Part shown: piece by piece, positions 1-10,052 of the stretch
Layout: each line of letters begins with the position of its first letter
How positions within the stretch are numbered: the first letter of the stretch is position 1
From: Enorma phocaeensis
GTDB taxonomy: Bacteria; Actinomycetota; Coriobacteriia; Coriobacteriales; Coriobacteriaceae
Assembly: GCF_900186505.1 (NCBI RefSeq)
Contig: NZ_LT891970.1
Coordinates: 935,099-999,098 of the forward strand
Direction of reading: 5' to 3'
Length of the DNA: 64,000 bases
The notes under the pieces: generated by a model
What the model saw: only the letters and a program-made list of their open reading frames with translations
The model's database searches: none
What the model was told of the DNA's origin: nothing
Translations under genes and position numbers: made by a program

Positions 1-1742
1 CCGACACCCTCTGCGCCCTTATCATCGCGGGAATCGATCTCGCTTTTCCCGTGATCCTGCGCAATCTCACGGGAGGCCTGTTCACCGAGGGCTCGGCGAG
101 CATTCTCGCCTCCCTCGGCATGGTGGCTGCGGGGCTTGTTGCGATGTACCTCGTGCGCTGCGCGTGCCGCTATTTCGTTTCCGCCCAAGGTCATATCATG
201 GGCGCGCGTATGGAGTCTGCTATGCGCCAGGACCTCTTCGACCAGTACGAAAGGTTCAGCTTCAGCTACTTCGATCGGGTTAACTCCGGTGACATGATGA
301 GCCGCGTGGTCAACGACCTTTTCGATATCTGCGAAGCCGCGCACCATGTTCCCGAATGGATCATCATTTGCGGAGTGGAAATCATAGGAGCATTCGTCAT
401 CCTGTTCACGATATCGCCCGCGCTTGCCGGGGCCATGTGCGCGGTCACGCTCTTCTTTGTTGCGGTCATGGTTCGCCAGAACATGCGTATGCGCGAGGTC
501 TTCGCCGATAACCGACGCAAGATCTCCGAGGTCAATTCGCAGTTGCAGGATTCGCTGGCAGGTATGCGCGTGGTGAAGTCCTTTGCGAATGAGGAGACCG
601 AGCGTCGAAAGTTCAGGCGCTCCAACGCCCACTACCTCGCTTCTAAGGAAGACCAGTACCATGCGATGGGAGCGTATCAAGCGACGAGTGCACTCATGAC
701 CGGCGCGCTCTTCACCATCATCGTGGTGCTCGGCGGCGCGCTTGTCGCCCAAGGCAGGATGAGCGCCGTCGACATGGCGACCTTCGCCCTGTATATCAGC
801 CTGTTCACCACGCCCATCGAGACGCTTGTGAACTCCACGGAGAACATCCAGAAGGCCATAGCGGGATTCAAGCGCATGGACGAGGTCATCCTGACCCTGC
901 CCGATATCGAAGATGCTCCTGACGCCAAGCCTCTTCAGGTAAACGCCGGCTCAATCGAGTACCGTGATGTGTGCTTCTCCTACGATGATGAGGAGCTTGG
1001 ATCAGGCCGAGCTGGGCGTCCGGTAATCGACCATTTGAATCTCACGATCAACCCCGGCGAGACCATCGCGCTCGTGGGCCCCTCGGGTGGTGGCAAGACC
1101 ACCACCTGCTCGCTGCTCCCGCGCTTCTATGACGTGCAGGAAGGGTCGATCACCATCGACGGGCAGGATGTTCGTTCGGTGACGCAGGAGAGCTTGCGTC
1201 AAGCTATTGGCTTGGTTCAGCAGGATGTCTACCTCTTCGATGGAACCATTCGTGAGAACATCGCCTATGGTCGCCCGGGGGCAACCATGGAAGAGATCGC
1301 CCTTGCAGCCCGTGAAGCCAACATCGACGCATTCATCGAGAGCCTTCCCGATGGGTACGACACGGTGGTGGGGGAGCGTGGCAGCCGCCTTTCGGGCGGG
1401 CAGAAGCAGCGCATCGCCATAGCTCGCGTATTCCTCAAGAACCCTGCCATCCTCATCTTGGACGAGGCGACTTCAGCCCTCGATAACGAGAGCGAGGAGG
1501 CGGTTCAGGAATCGCTCGAGCGCCTGGCGCGCGATCGCACGACCATCATCATCGCCCATCGTCTTTCCACCATCAAAAATGCCGACGAGATCGCAACCGT
1601 GGAGCGTGGCAGAGTTGTGGAACGCGGTACACATGAGCAGCTTCTCGCCCAGAATGGTACGTATGCTCGGTACTATCGAATGCAGTTCGAGGGTACCCGG
1701 GAAGCCATCGTGGCGCCTGCCCGGGATTGCTCCCTCGCCTAG
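1..1742 (+). CDS. ABC transporter, fused permease and ATPase (5'-truncated)
   Basis: This is an exporter-type half-transporter whose reading frame is already open at the left edge, so the true start lies outside the window. The visible part carries most of an ABC type-1 membrane domain, including the conserved YFDRVNSGDMMSRVVND segment, followed by the nucleotide-binding domain. The latter has Walker A (GPSGGGKTT, near 1080), signature LSGGQKQR (1389-1412), Walker B (ILILDEATSAL) and the H-loop (IAHRLST). The architecture matches homodimeric lipid or drug exporters of the MsbA/BmrA class. The substrate cannot be read from the sequence. The next gene follows after 20 bp and may be co-transcribed. 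Confidence 0.93.
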   Translation, partial: DTLCALIIAGIDLAFPVILRNLTGGLFTEGSASILASLGMVAAGLVAMYLVRCACRYFVSAQGHIMGARMESAMRQDLFDQYERFSFSYFDRVNSGDMMSRVVNDLFDICEAAHHVPEWIIICGVEIIGAFVILFTISPALAGAMCAVTLFFVAVMVRQNMRMREVFADNRRKISEVNSQLQDSLAGMRVVKSFANEETERRKFRRSNAHYLASKEDQYHAMGAYQATSALMTGALFTIIVVLGGALVAQGRMSAVDMATFALYISLFTTPIETLVNSTENIQKAIAGFKRMDEVILTLPDIEDAPDAKPLQVNAGSIEYRDVCFSYDDEELGSGRAGRPVIDHLNLTINPGETIALVGPSGGGKTTTCSLLPRFYDVQEGSITIDGQDVRSVTQESLRQAIGLVQQDVYLFDGTIRENIAYGRPGATMEEIALAAREANIDAFIESLPDGYDTVVGERGSRLSGGQKQRIAIARVFLKNPAILILDEATSALDNESEEAVQESLERLARDRTTIIIAHRLSTIKNADEIATVERGRVVERGTHEQLLAQNGTYARYYRMQFEGTREAIVAPARDCSLA

Positions 1743-1762
1743 CATCCTCGATAAGGAACGCT

Positions 1763-2764
1763 ATGCGCAAACACGACAAGCTCACATCGGATGAAGTGGC
1801 CGAGCTGTTCTCGGAGATCGATGCTTCCGGCCTCGTGGACCCGGTGCGCGTCCGCGACCGCGAGAAGCGCATCGGTGCTTGGCGCGCCGCGCGCCATGCG
1901 GGCGATAGGGAAGCGCTTGAGCGCCTGGATGAGGAAGACCGCCGTTCGCGTGTGGGTAGGACCATCGACCCGCTATCTGATGACGATCCATCCGGCTCCA
2001 AGGTGGGTAGCACCATCTCGCGCTTTGGTATCGTGCTCATCGTGGGCGTCATCGTTTTGGTGGTGGGCATGCAGATCGGCTACGGCATCATGCGCCGCTT
2101 GAACACCGCCAACCTCTCCGAATCCGTGAATGTCGATACGGTGCGCCGCGCCCTCGAGGGCGGTGTCGAGTGGGGAAACGGCTTCACGCAGTTCCCCGAG
2201 GAATACACGATCGTCGAGGCGGATGAGCGCACGGGCGTGGTCGAGGTCGATGTGGTATCGACCTCTTCGTCGAACGAGCTCGAGCTGTTTTCGAACAGCC
2301 AGCTCGAATCATCTGCTCTCGCAACGAATGCGCTGCTGAACGACAATATCAACCGTGTGGTCTATAACGTTGCCGCTCGAGTCGATGAGAATGGCGACAT
2401 CGTGGGGGACACGTGGTTTTCCATGGGCAATGAGACCGTTGCCACGCGCGACATGTTCTCCTTCATCTGGACGAAGAGCCGCTCAGGGGAATCGAGCAAC
2501 ATCGGCTGGGAGCTGCGCATCGTCGGCATGGATGAGCAGGTTGCGCAGCGCATCCAGGAACAGGTGAACTCCGTTTCGTCGATCATCGAGACTCCCGGTG
2601 CAGACCAGACCGATATCGACGCGCAGGAGCGCGAGCTTCAAATGGAACGCGACTTGATGGGGAGCGAGACCTACCGGGGTGGGGAACCCGATAGGTCGCT
2701 CGCTGATGTACTCGAAGGAAGCGCTCCCGAGGAGCAGGAATCATTCGATCAGGGTGTCGATTAG
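1763..2764 (+). CDS. single-span membrane protein of unknown function
   Basis: I do not recognise this 333-residue protein. The ATG is chosen because AAGGAA lies just upstream. The first ~85 residues are charged and probably cytoplasmic (many Arg, Glu, Asp), then one hydrophobic segment at about residues 89-110 (IVLIVGVIVLVVGMQIG). The remaining ~220 residues are polar, predicted extracytoplasmic, and end in an acidic tail. The topology resembles membrane-anchored extracytoplasmic domain proteins. It follows the ABC half-transporter closely on the same strand, so an accessory role is possible but unproven. Its stop codon overlaps the end of the convergent pyridoxamine kinase gene. Confidence 0.75.
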   Translation: MRKHDKLTSDEVAELFSEIDASGLVDPVRVRDREKRIGAWRAARHAGDREALERLDEEDRRSRVGRTIDPLSDDDPSGSKVGSTISRFGIVLIVGVIVLVVGMQIGYGIMRRLNTANLSESVNVDTVRRALEGGVEWGNGFTQFPEEYTIVEADERTGVVEVDVVSTSSSNELELFSNSQLESSALATNALLNDNINRVVYNVAARVDENGDIVGDTWFSMGNETVATRDMFSFIWTKSRSGESSNIGWELRIVGMDEQVAQRIQEQVNSVSSIIETPGADQTDIDAQERELQMERDLMGSETYRGGEPDRSLADVLEGSAPEEQESFDQGVD

Positions 2765-3654
2765 GATAACAGGGCCGTGACGTCGCCGAGGACGGGTTCG
2801 AAGCTCACGCCACGGACCTCATAATCAGGTTGCTCGCAGGTGATGGTCATGGCATCGCGCACAAGCTTACCGGCAAAGGAGACGGCATCGTTTAGGTTGC
2901 GCCCGGTGTAGATCGCGGCGGTGAGCCCGCTTGCGAAGAGATCGCCGGTGCCGTGCAGCATATAGGGGAGCAGCTCAGCCGATATCTCCGTAACCGCGCC
3001 TTCGTTGAGGTCCGCGGTAGCGAGGTAGTTCCTGATGATCTGCTCGCCTTGATGGACGATGCCCTTGATGACCACTGACTTGGCGCCCATGGAGAACAAT
3101 GCATCGACGTTCTTCTGAATGAACGCCACATCGACATCCTGTCCCTCGTAGGGTATTCCGGTCAGGATGGAAGCCTCGGTGAGGTTGGGAGTGAGGATGT
3201 CGGCACCATCCACGAGCCCCTTCATGGCCTCGCACATCTCATCGGTATAGGTTGGGTACTTTGAGCCGCCATCCCCCATGACCGGGTCGACGATTCGCAG
3301 CGCATCGGGGTATTCGCGATAGAGGCGTTGAATGATCGCGACCTGCTCTGCAGACCCCAGGAACCCGGAATAGATGCCATCGAGGTCGATGCCTTCCTTC
3401 TGCCAGGCATCGAGGTACTGCTCCAGCATCTCGGTGGTGTCATGCATGTAGAACACGGGGAATTTGGTATGAGCCGAGAACAGGGCCGTGGGTACGGGAC
3501 AGACGTCAACGCCTGCAGCCGACAGGACGGGGATGGCGATGCCGAGCGAGCATTTTCCGTAGCCGCACATGTCGTGAACAGCGGCGACGCGGGGGATGTA
3601 AGCCCCCTTGCGGGTATAGAGGGGCGGCATGGCGGTGCTGATTTGGTTGGACAT
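2761..3654 (-). CDS. pdxY: pyridoxamine/pyridoxal kinase
   Basis: This ribokinase-fold enzyme phosphorylates pyridoxal or pyridoxamine in the vitamin B6 salvage route. Family hallmarks are the N-terminal VAAVHDMCGYGKCSL segment, the DPVMGDGG motif, and the anion-hole and catalytic GTGD motif at residues 235-238. The length of 297 residues is normal for the PdxY/PdxK group. The gene is convergent with the upstream membrane-protein gene, overlapping it by 4 bp, and divergent from carA. The AGAAGGAA preceding the ATG supports this start. ThiD-type kinases share the fold, so the exact B6 vitamer preference is inferred. Confidence 0.9.
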   Translation of the reverse strand: MSNQISTAMPPLYTRKGAYIPRVAAVHDMCGYGKCSLGIAIPVLSAAGVDVCPVPTALFSAHTKFPVFYMHDTTEMLEQYLDAWQKEGIDLDGIYSGFLGSAEQVAIIQRLYREYPDALRIVDPVMGDGGSKYPTYTDEMCEAMKGLVDGADILTPNLTEASILTGIPYEGQDVDVAFIQKNVDALFSMGAKSVVIKGIVHQGEQIIRNYLATADLNEGAVTEISAELLPYMLHGTGDLFASGLTAAIYTGRNLNDAVSFAGKLVRDAMTITCEQPDYEVRGVSFEPVLGDVTALLS

Positions 3655-3797
3655 GGATTCCTTCTTTCATCCGCGGACTTATGGACCAGCGTACATCGAT
3701 CAAGCATAGTACGACTCAATGCCCGCATCGTCGGGAAACCCGATGCAACATCCCTCCGTCACAGAGGGCGACAGAATGCGGGGAAGGAGGAATGGGA

Positions 3798-3813
3798 TTA
3801 TCCAATCGGATAA
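3798..3813. promoter_or_regulatory. 6-bp perfect dyad in the pdxY-carA intergenic region
   Basis: TTATCC and GGATAA are separated by 4 bp (AATC) in an otherwise AT-rich stretch between two divergent genes. The shape suits a repressor operator, but no regulator is assigned. It lies about 85 bp upstream of the carA -10 box, nearer the middle of the gap, so it could serve either gene. Confidence 0.3.
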
Positions 3814-3898
3814 AGCGATTACTATTCCCGATATGAATATTGAAAAACGATATATGTAATAAACAGAATAATCTCGCCGTGTTAGTTACGATAACGTC

Positions 3899-3904
3899 TA
3901 TAAT
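3899..3904 (+). promoter_or_regulatory. carA -10 box
   Basis: A perfect TATAAT hexamer would place transcription initiation near 3911, just before the PyrR hairpin, giving a leader of about 50 nt. No good -35 hexamer is present at 16-18 bp spacing, so strength and activator dependence are unknown. Confidence 0.5.
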
Positions 3905-3920
3905 GCCGTAAGCCTATAAG

Positions 3921-3954
3921 CCTTTAAACCCGGTCCCGAGAGTCCGGAAAGGAG
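3921..3954 (+). promoter_or_regulatory. PyrR-binding RNA hairpin overlapping the carA ribosome binding site
   Basis: CCTTT (3921-3925) pairs with AAAGG (3948-3952), and CCGG (3930-3933) pairs with CCGG (3944-3947). The terminal loop reads TCCCGAGAGT. This matches the PyrR binding-loop pattern (C-x-GUCC-x-G-x-GAG-x-C-x-G) known from Bacillus and mycobacteria. The 3' arm is the Shine-Dalgarno sequence AAAGGAG itself, only 5 nt before the ATG. UMP-bound PyrR should stabilise the hairpin and block translation of carA. There is no transcription terminator, so this is the translational-repression version. pyrR is not in the window. Confidence 0.82.
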
Positions 3955-3959
3955 AAGTC

Positions 3960-5381
3960 ATGGCATCTTTGCAACCATGTGGGATGGCTGACGCCTCGGA
4001 GCCCGTTGCTCCGCTCGCTCGCCGTATGGTCGAGAGTACCAGCAAGAGAACGTATATCCCTGCGATTTTGATGCTCGCCGACGGTCATCTGTTCAAGGGC
4101 CGGGCAGTGGGTGCGTTGGGAACCGCGGTCGGAGAGGTTTGTTTCAACACCGCCCTTGAAGGATACTTCGAAGTTCTGACCGACCCCTCGTATGCCGGGC
4201 AGATCGTAACGATGACCTATCCGCAGATAGGAAATTACGGTCTCGTGTCCGCCGATGCCCAAGGGCCTGCATCCCAGAACGTGGATACGGCACAGCCAGC
4301 GCTCAGGGGCATGGTCGTTCGCGACCTGTGCACCACGCCTTCCAACTGGAGGTCTGCCGAGGACCTCTCTTCCTATCTAAAGCGAAACGGGGTCATTGCG
4401 ATCGAGGGCATCGATACGCGTTCCCTTGTTCGCGTTCTGAGGGATGGTGGCGCGCAGAAGGGCATCATCACGACCGAGGTCTTCGACGTCTCCGAATTGC
4501 AGGAACGCCTCGAATGCTCCCCGGATTTGGTGGGAAGCAATCTCGTTGCAACGGTAAGTTGCGAAGAAACCTATACCTATGAGCCTGAAAACCTACCCGA
4601 TGATCATGACTTCGCCCGCACGACGCGCAAAGACGCTCCTACCTATCGTGTGGTTGCCTATGACTGCGGAATCAAGCGGGGCATTCTGGAGGGATTGGCT
4701 CGCGTCGGATGTTCTGTCGAGGTTGTAGCCTGGGATACTCCGGCTTCCAAGGTGCTCTCCCGTCATCCCGATGGCGTGTTTCTCTCAAATGGTCCGGGCG
4801 ACCCCGATGCCGTAGGGGAGACATATCATGCTGTTCGTGAGCTATTAGGCAAGGTGCCGGTCTTTGGTATCTGCCTTGGGCATCAGATGATCTCCCTCGC
4901 GGCGGGTGCGCATATGGTGAAGCTTCCGTTCGGTCATCATGGAGGTAACCATCCGGTGATGAACCTCCTTACCCGCCGGGTGGAGATAACGGCCCAAAAC
5001 CACGGCTTCAACCTAGACTTTTCCAGTCTCGGTCCACTTGTGCCCGAGCTGTCGGGTGGGATCGATCGTCATCCATCTGCCGATTTGCGCTGGTGGGTTG
5101 AGCGCGGTGTGGCCCCGGTGGTCGAAAATCAGCGCTATGGAAAGATTCGGCTCACCCACGTGAATCTCAACGATGGTACCGCCGAGGGCATGCAATTCAT
5201 CGACATCCCAGCGTTTTCCGTTCAGTATCACCCTGAGGCGGCTCCCGGTCCCACGGATGCCGGATACCTCTTCCAGGCGTTCGCGCGCCTCATGGACGGC
5301 CATGCCGACTATCTGGATATCGACATAGCCTCCAGCCGCCTTGCGGATTGGAACTGCCGAACGATCCCAGTCGAAGCGTAG
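3960..5381 (+). CDS. carA: carbamoyl-phosphate synthase small (glutaminase) subunit
   Basis: CarA hydrolyses glutamine and channels ammonia to CarB for carbamoyl phosphate, the precursor of pyrimidines and arginine. The class-I glutamine amidotransferase domain has the nucleophile Cys305 in GICLGHQM and the His/Glu of [10 protein letters not shown]. The N-terminal CarA domain begins near residue 32 ([13 protein letters not shown]). At 473 residues it is about 90 longer than typical CarA, with a ~30-residue N-terminal extension and a ~30-35-residue insertion between QNHGF and THVNLNDGT. The start is fixed by the AAAGGAG inside the PyrR hairpin. carB follows after 49 bp. Confidence 0.93.
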   Translation: MASLQPCGMADASEPVAPLARRMVESTSKRTYIPAILMLADGHLFKGRAVGALGTAVGEVCFNTALEGYFEVLTDPSYAGQIVTMTYPQIGNYGLVSADAQGPASQNVDTAQPALRGMVVRDLCTTPSNWRSAEDLSSYLKRNGVIAIEGIDTRSLVRVLRDGGAQKGIITTEVFDVSELQERLECSPDLVGSNLVATVSCEETYTYEPENLPDDHDFARTTRKDAPTYRVVAYDCGIKRGILEGLARVGCSVEVVAWDTPASKVLSRHPDGVFLSNGPGDPDAVGETYHAVRELLGKVPVFGICLGHQMISLAAGAHMVKLPFGHHGGNHPVMNLLTRRVEITAQNHGFNLDFSSLGPLVPELSGGIDRHPSADLRWWVERGVAPVVENQRYGKIRLTHVNLNDGTAEGMQFIDIPAFSVQYHPEAAPGPTDAGYLFQAFARLMDGHADYLDIDIASSRLADWNCRTIPVEA

Positions 5382-5430
5382 GCTTCTTCAACAGGTTTTC
5401 CGCCAGACAACGTTACCAAGGAGAGCAATC

Positions 5431-8400
5431 ATGCCCAAACGGGAAGATATCAAGCGGATTCTTGTCATCGGGTCGGGTCCGATCGTCATCGGCCAAGCGT
5501 GCGAGTTCGATTACTCGGGCACGCAGGCTTGCAAGGTTCTCAAAGAGGACGGCTACGAGGTCATCTTGGTGAACTCGAACCCCGCGACGATCATGACCGA
5601 TCCCGAACTCGCCGATAGAACCTACGTTGAGCCGGTTACACCGGAGTTCATCGAACGGGTTATCGAGGCCGAGCATCCCGATGCGCTGCTGCCGACGCTA
5701 GGAGGGCAGACCGGCCTCAATGCTGCGGTCGAGCTCGCCAAGTCGGGGGTGCTCGACCGGTATGGTGTCGAGATGATCGGCTGCGACCTTGCTGCCATCG
5801 AGCGTGGCGAGGATCGCAAGCTCTTCAATGAGGCGATGGCGGAGATCGGGCTCGAGGTCGCTCGCAGCGGATATGCCTATTCCATCGAGGATGCGATTGC
5901 CATTGCTGGGCGGGTGGGGTACCCGTGCGTTTTGCGTCCAAGCTTCACCCTCGGCGGCGCGGGCGGAGGCATCGCGCGCAGCGAGCAAGAGCTGATCGAA
6001 GTCGTGCGCCAGGGCCTCGAGCTCAGTCCCGCCCACGAGGTGCTGGTCGAGGAGAGCATCGAGGGATGGAAGGAATACGAGATGGAGGTCATGCGCGACC
6101 GTGCCGGCAACGGCATCATCGTTTGCTCCATCGAAAACCTCGATCCCATGGGCGTGCACACGGGCGATTCCATCACCGTAGCGCCTGCGCAGACGCTTTC
6201 TGATCTCGAGTACCAGCGCATGCGCGTCGCTTCGTTGGCAATCCTCGAGAAGATCGGGGTCGAGACGGGCGGCTCAAACGTTCAGTTCGCGGTAAATCCC
6301 CAAAACGGGCGTCTCATCGTCATCGAGATGAACCCTCGTGTCTCGCGATCGTCCGCTCTCGCATCGAAGGCAACGGGTTTTCCCATCGCGAAGGCGGCGG
6401 CGCGCCTCGCCGTGGGATATACGCTCGACGAGATCGTGAACGATATCACCGGTGCCACCCCGGCATGCTTCGAGCCGGCGATCGACTACTGCGTGGTCAA
6501 GATGCCGCGCTTCGCGTTCGAGAAGTTTAAGGGGGCCGATGACACCCTTTCGACGCGCATGAAGGCAGTGGGTGAGGTCATGGCCATCGGCCGCACCTTC
6601 GAGGAGGCCCTGGGCAAAGCCGTGAGGTCGCTCGAAGACGGGCATCTGGGTATCATGCCCGTTGGGAAGGACGGGGAAGGTCTTAGGGCTGAGGATGACG
6701 ATGCCCTTGCAAAGCAGATCGCAACTCCTACGGGTGAGCGCATCTTCTCGGTGGTCGAGGCCGTGCGGCGCGGATGGGATACGGCGCGCGTGCATGGTTT
6801 GAGCGGTATAGACCCCTGGTTCATCGAACGCCTGCGCGACATGGTTGCCGTTCGTGCGTGCATCGAGGGTCTGCGCATCGAGGACATCGATGCCGAGTCG
6901 ATGCTTTTGCTCAAGCAGTACGGAACAAGCGACGCCGAGATCGCCGAGATCACGGCTACCGATGAGCGCTTCGTCCGCGCGTATCGCCACGGCCTGGGCG
7001 TCCTGCCCTGCATGAAGACGGTGGATACCTGCGCTGGCGAATTCGCGTGCAGCACCGAGTACCATTACAAGACCTACGAGGCTCCGGTGATGCAGGTCGG
7101 TTCCACCGCGCCCGCGAACCAGAACGAGTGCGCGCCGACGACCAAACCGAAGATCATGATCTTAGGGGCCGGCCCGAACCGCATCGGACAGGGAATCGAG
7201 TTCGATTATTGCTGCGTGCATGCGAGCTATGCGCTCGAGGATCGGGGCTTCGAGACCATAATGGTCAACTGCAACCCCGAGACGGTCTCAACTGATTACG
7301 ATACGAGCGATCGGCTGTACTTCGAGCCGCTCACCTACGAGGACGTCATGGACATCATAGACGTGGAGCGGCCCGATGGCGTTATCGTCACGCTGGGCGG
7401 TCAAACGCCGCTTAAGCTCGCCCGCCCGCTCGAGCAGGCTGGCGTGCGCATCCTGGGAACGCAGCCCGCCGCCATCGATCTAGCCGAGGACCGCGAGCGC
7501 TTCAGCGCCCTCCTCGACGATCTGGGAATCCTGTACCCGCCGTCGGGCGAGGCACGGAGCTTCGAAGAGGCCGAGCGCGTCGCTGAGCGCATCGGATTTC
7601 CGCTGCTCGTGCGTCCGAGCTATGTTCTCGGCGGCCGTGGCATGATGATCGCCTACGATGCGGAGCACCTGCGTTCCTATATGGAGGAGGCGGTGCGCGT
7701 ATCCCCCGACTATCCCGTTTATCTCGATCGTTTCCTCGAAGGTGCCACGGAATGCGATGTCGATGCGCTGTGCGATGGCAATGAGGTCTACATCGGGGGC
7801 ATCCTTGAGCACATAGAGGAGGCGGGCATCCATTCAGGAGACTCCGCAACGTGCATTCCGCCGTTTTCCTTCTCGGACGAGCTGTGTGCAAAGCTCCGCG
7901 AGACAACGGCGCGCATCGCACTTGCGGTGCACGTCCAGGGCCTTGTGAATGTGCAGTACGCCATTCAGGGAGATACGGTTTACGTCATCGAGGCGAATCC
8001 CCGCGCAAGCAGGACGGTGCCCTTTATCTCAAAAGCGACGGGCGTCCCCCTTGCGAAATGCGCCGCACGCATCATGGCGGGTGAGAGTATCGCGGACCTT
8101 GGCCTGCCAGCAGACGATCGTCAGCTCGGGCGCTTCTGCATGAAGGAAGCGGTGATGCCTTGGGGACGGTTCCCCGGTGCTGACGTGGCGCTGGGCCCCG
8201 AGATGAAATCCACCGGCGAGGTCATGGGCATCGCGAAGAGCTACCCGGAAGCGTATGCCAAGACCCAGCTCGCCATCAGCTACGAGCTGCCCACTCCGGC
8301 GAGTGGCAAGGTCTTCATATCGGTGAACGACCGCGACAAGCGCACCATTCTCCCGCTCGCTCGCATCTTGCGATACCTGGGATTCGAGATCTGCTCGACG

Positions 8401-8724
8401 GAAGGCACCGCACGCGTGCTCGCGGGCGGAAACGTCCCGTGCGAGATCGTGCGCAAGTTCAGCGGCGAGCACCCCAACATCGTCGATATGGTTGCATCTG
8501 GCGAGATCGCGTTCATGATCAACACGCCCTTTGGTCAGGAGGCGCGCGGAGACGGGTACCGATTGCGCACCGAGGCTGTCCGCCGGGGCGTAACCTGCAT
8601 CACGGCGCTCTCCGCAGCGAATGCCTTTGTCGCCGCTATTGAAGCTACCCAATCGACGCAAGGCGAGCAACCCGGCGCTTTCGAGGTCATCGCTCTTCAA
8701 GATCTTCCACGTTTCGAGGCATAG
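5431..8724 (+). CDS. carB: carbamoyl-phosphate synthase large subunit
   Basis: CarB makes carbamoyl phosphate from bicarbonate, ammonia and two ATP. The 1097-residue protein shows the usual duplicated ATP-grasp layout. The first half starts at [20 protein letters not shown] and the second at [20 protein letters not shown], with [19 protein letters not shown] and [19 protein letters not shown] in matching positions. A C-terminal MGS-like allosteric domain follows ([17 protein letters not shown] onward), the usual site of UMP/ornithine control. The ATG is preferred over an in-frame start 90 bp upstream inside carA because AAGGAGA lies 7 bp before it. Confidence 0.96.
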   Translation: MPKREDIKRILVIGSGPIVIGQACEFDYSGTQACKVLKEDGYEVILVNSNPATIMTDPELADRTYVEPVTPEFIERVIEAEHPDALLPTLGGQTGLNAAVELAKSGVLDRYGVEMIGCDLAAIERGEDRKLFNEAMAEIGLEVARSGYAYSIEDAIAIAGRVGYPCVLRPSFTLGGAGGGIARSEQELIEVVRQGLELSPAHEVLVEESIEGWKEYEMEVMRDRAGNGIIVCSIENLDPMGVHTGDSITVAPAQTLSDLEYQRMRVASLAILEKIGVETGGSNVQFAVNPQNGRLIVIEMNPRVSRSSALASKATGFPIAKAAARLAVGYTLDEIVNDITGATPACFEPAIDYCVVKMPRFAFEKFKGADDTLSTRMKAVGEVMAIGRTFEEALGKAVRSLEDGHLGIMPVGKDGEGLRAEDDDALAKQIATPTGERIFSVVEAVRRGWDTARVHGLSGIDPWFIERLRDMVAVRACIEGLRIEDIDAESMLLLKQYGTSDAEIAEITATDERFVRAYRHGLGVLPCMKTVDTCAGEFACSTEYHYKTYEAPVMQVGSTAPANQNECAPTTKPKIMILGAGPNRIGQGIEFDYCCVHASYALEDRGFETIMVNCNPETVSTDYDTSDRLYFEPLTYEDVMDIIDVERPDGVIVTLGGQTPLKLARPLEQAGVRILGTQPAAIDLAEDRERFSALLDDLGILYPPSGEARSFEEAERVAERIGFPLLVRPSYVLGGRGMMIAYDAEHLRSYMEEAVRVSPDYPVYLDRFLEGATECDVDALCDGNEVYIGGILEHIEEAGIHSGDSATCIPPFSFSDELCAKLRETTARIALAVHVQGLVNVQYAIQGDTVYVIEANPRASRTVPFISKATGVPLAKCAARIMAGESIADLGLPADDRQLGRFCMKEAVMPWGRFPGADVALGPEMKSTGEVMGIAKSYPEAYAKTQLAISYELPTPASGKVFISVNDRDKRTILPLARILRYLGFEICSTEGTARVLAGGNVPCEIVRKFSGEHPNIVDMVASGEIAFMINTPFGQEARGDGYRLRTEAVRRGVTCITALSAANAFVAAIEATQSTQGEQPGAFEVIALQDLPRFEA

Positions 8725-8852
8725 TTGCTGGCGGATAAGATGCATCTACTATGTGAATGGCTGGGTATCGTGGAAGGCATCAGGGTGGTTGCGCCTATGT
8801 GTCAGGATAGGTGAACTATCATCGTGAGGGCTTTGCACGAAAGGGGCGAACG

Positions 8853-9944
8853 ATGATTGAAGTATCCAATGATGCATGGGCGATAGACCGATCAGAGCTC
8901 TCGGAACTGCTTTGCCGCCTATCCCAAGCAAAGGCGCCCTCTGGTTTTGAGGACGAGGTCGTCGAGGTGGTGCGTGACTTCTGCCAAGGGTGGGCGACGG
9001 TTGACGTCGACTCCCTTCTCAACGTCACCATCACACCCAATACCGTGACCGGGGAAAAGCCGCTGCTGCTTCTGGATGCGCATGGCGACGAGGTGGGGGC
9101 GCTGGTGCGCGCCATCAAAGCGAACGGCACCATGAGCTTCGTGGAGCTCGGACGCTTTACCAAGGGCACTATGGGCGGTCAGGACGTGTACGTGCGCATG
9201 GCTGATGGCGAATGGGTGCGCGGCGTCATGGGGGTCCGACCCCCTCATTTCTCTGCTGTGAACCAAGGAGGGGAATCGGAGGTCCTCCTCGACATCGGCG
9301 CGGTTTCGAAGAGCGATGCCATCGAGCGCTTTGGAGCGGGGATCGGCGAGCCGGTGGTGCCAGCGACCCACTATTCGTACGATGAAGGACGCGACATCGC
9401 TGTGGGAAAGGCGTTCGACTGCCGCGCCGGCGTATGCGCCCTGCTTATCGCGTTGCGCAGGCTCTCGTGCCTCGAGAACCTGCCGGTGGATGTCGTGGGA
9501 TGCGTTTCCGCCCAGGAAGAGGTTGGTGAACGCGGCATCGCCGAAGTGGTTCGCCGCGTCAAGCCGGATATCGCGTTCGCGTTCGAGGGCTGTCCCGCCG
9601 ATGACACGTTCGTGCCGGCAGATGAGGTGCAGACCGCGCTCGGATGCGGACCGATGTTCAGGTATTTCGATGTGAGCATGATCACGAACCCGCGCTACCA
9701 ACGCTTTGTTTTGGCACTTGCCGGGCGGGAAGGGATAGCCTGTCAGACATCGGTGCGCGCAGGCGGTTCCACGAACGGTGGTCCGCTCCACACGCACGGG
9801 GTGCCGTGCGTGGTGGCGGGCGTACCGTGCCGTTACATCCATGCCGGCACGGCTCTTTGCGCGCTGTCCGACATCGAGTCGGCGGCACGGATTGCAGTTG
9901 CTACGGCATGTGCGCTCGACGAGAAGCTGGTGCGCTCGTTCTGA
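8853..9944 (+). CDS. M42-family metallo-aminopeptidase
   Basis: This is a probable cytoplasmic di-zinc aminopeptidase of the M42 (glutamyl aminopeptidase, FrvX/PepA-like) family, trimming peptides during protein turnover. Visible metal and catalytic positions are His77 and Asp79 in DAHGDEVGA, the Asp in AFDCRAGV, the Glu pair in AQEEVGERG, and the C-terminal His in IHAGTALC. The length of 363 residues is normal. The ATG follows GAAAGGGG; an in-frame start 42 bp upstream lacks a good ribosome binding site. Some M42 relatives were annotated as endoglucanases, which is unlikely here. Confidence 0.87.
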   Translation: MIEVSNDAWAIDRSELSELLCRLSQAKAPSGFEDEVVEVVRDFCQGWATVDVDSLLNVTITPNTVTGEKPLLLLDAHGDEVGALVRAIKANGTMSFVELGRFTKGTMGGQDVYVRMADGEWVRGVMGVRPPHFSAVNQGGESEVLLDIGAVSKSDAIERFGAGIGEPVVPATHYSYDEGRDIAVGKAFDCRAGVCALLIALRRLSCLENLPVDVVGCVSAQEEVGERGIAEVVRRVKPDIAFAFEGCPADDTFVPADEVQTALGCGPMFRYFDVSMITNPRYQRFVLALAGREGIACQTSVRAGGSTNGGPLHTHGVPCVVAGVPCRYIHAGTALCALSDIESAARIAVATACALDEKLVRSF

Positions 9945-10052
9945 GGACCGCTTGCCTCGCTGCGGCGATAACGAGGGCCTGTATGGCGGGCGAGCGCGCC
10001 GGCGAGGGTGTAATGCCTTAGAACGCGCGAGTTTGAAGGGGAGGACTTTGAG

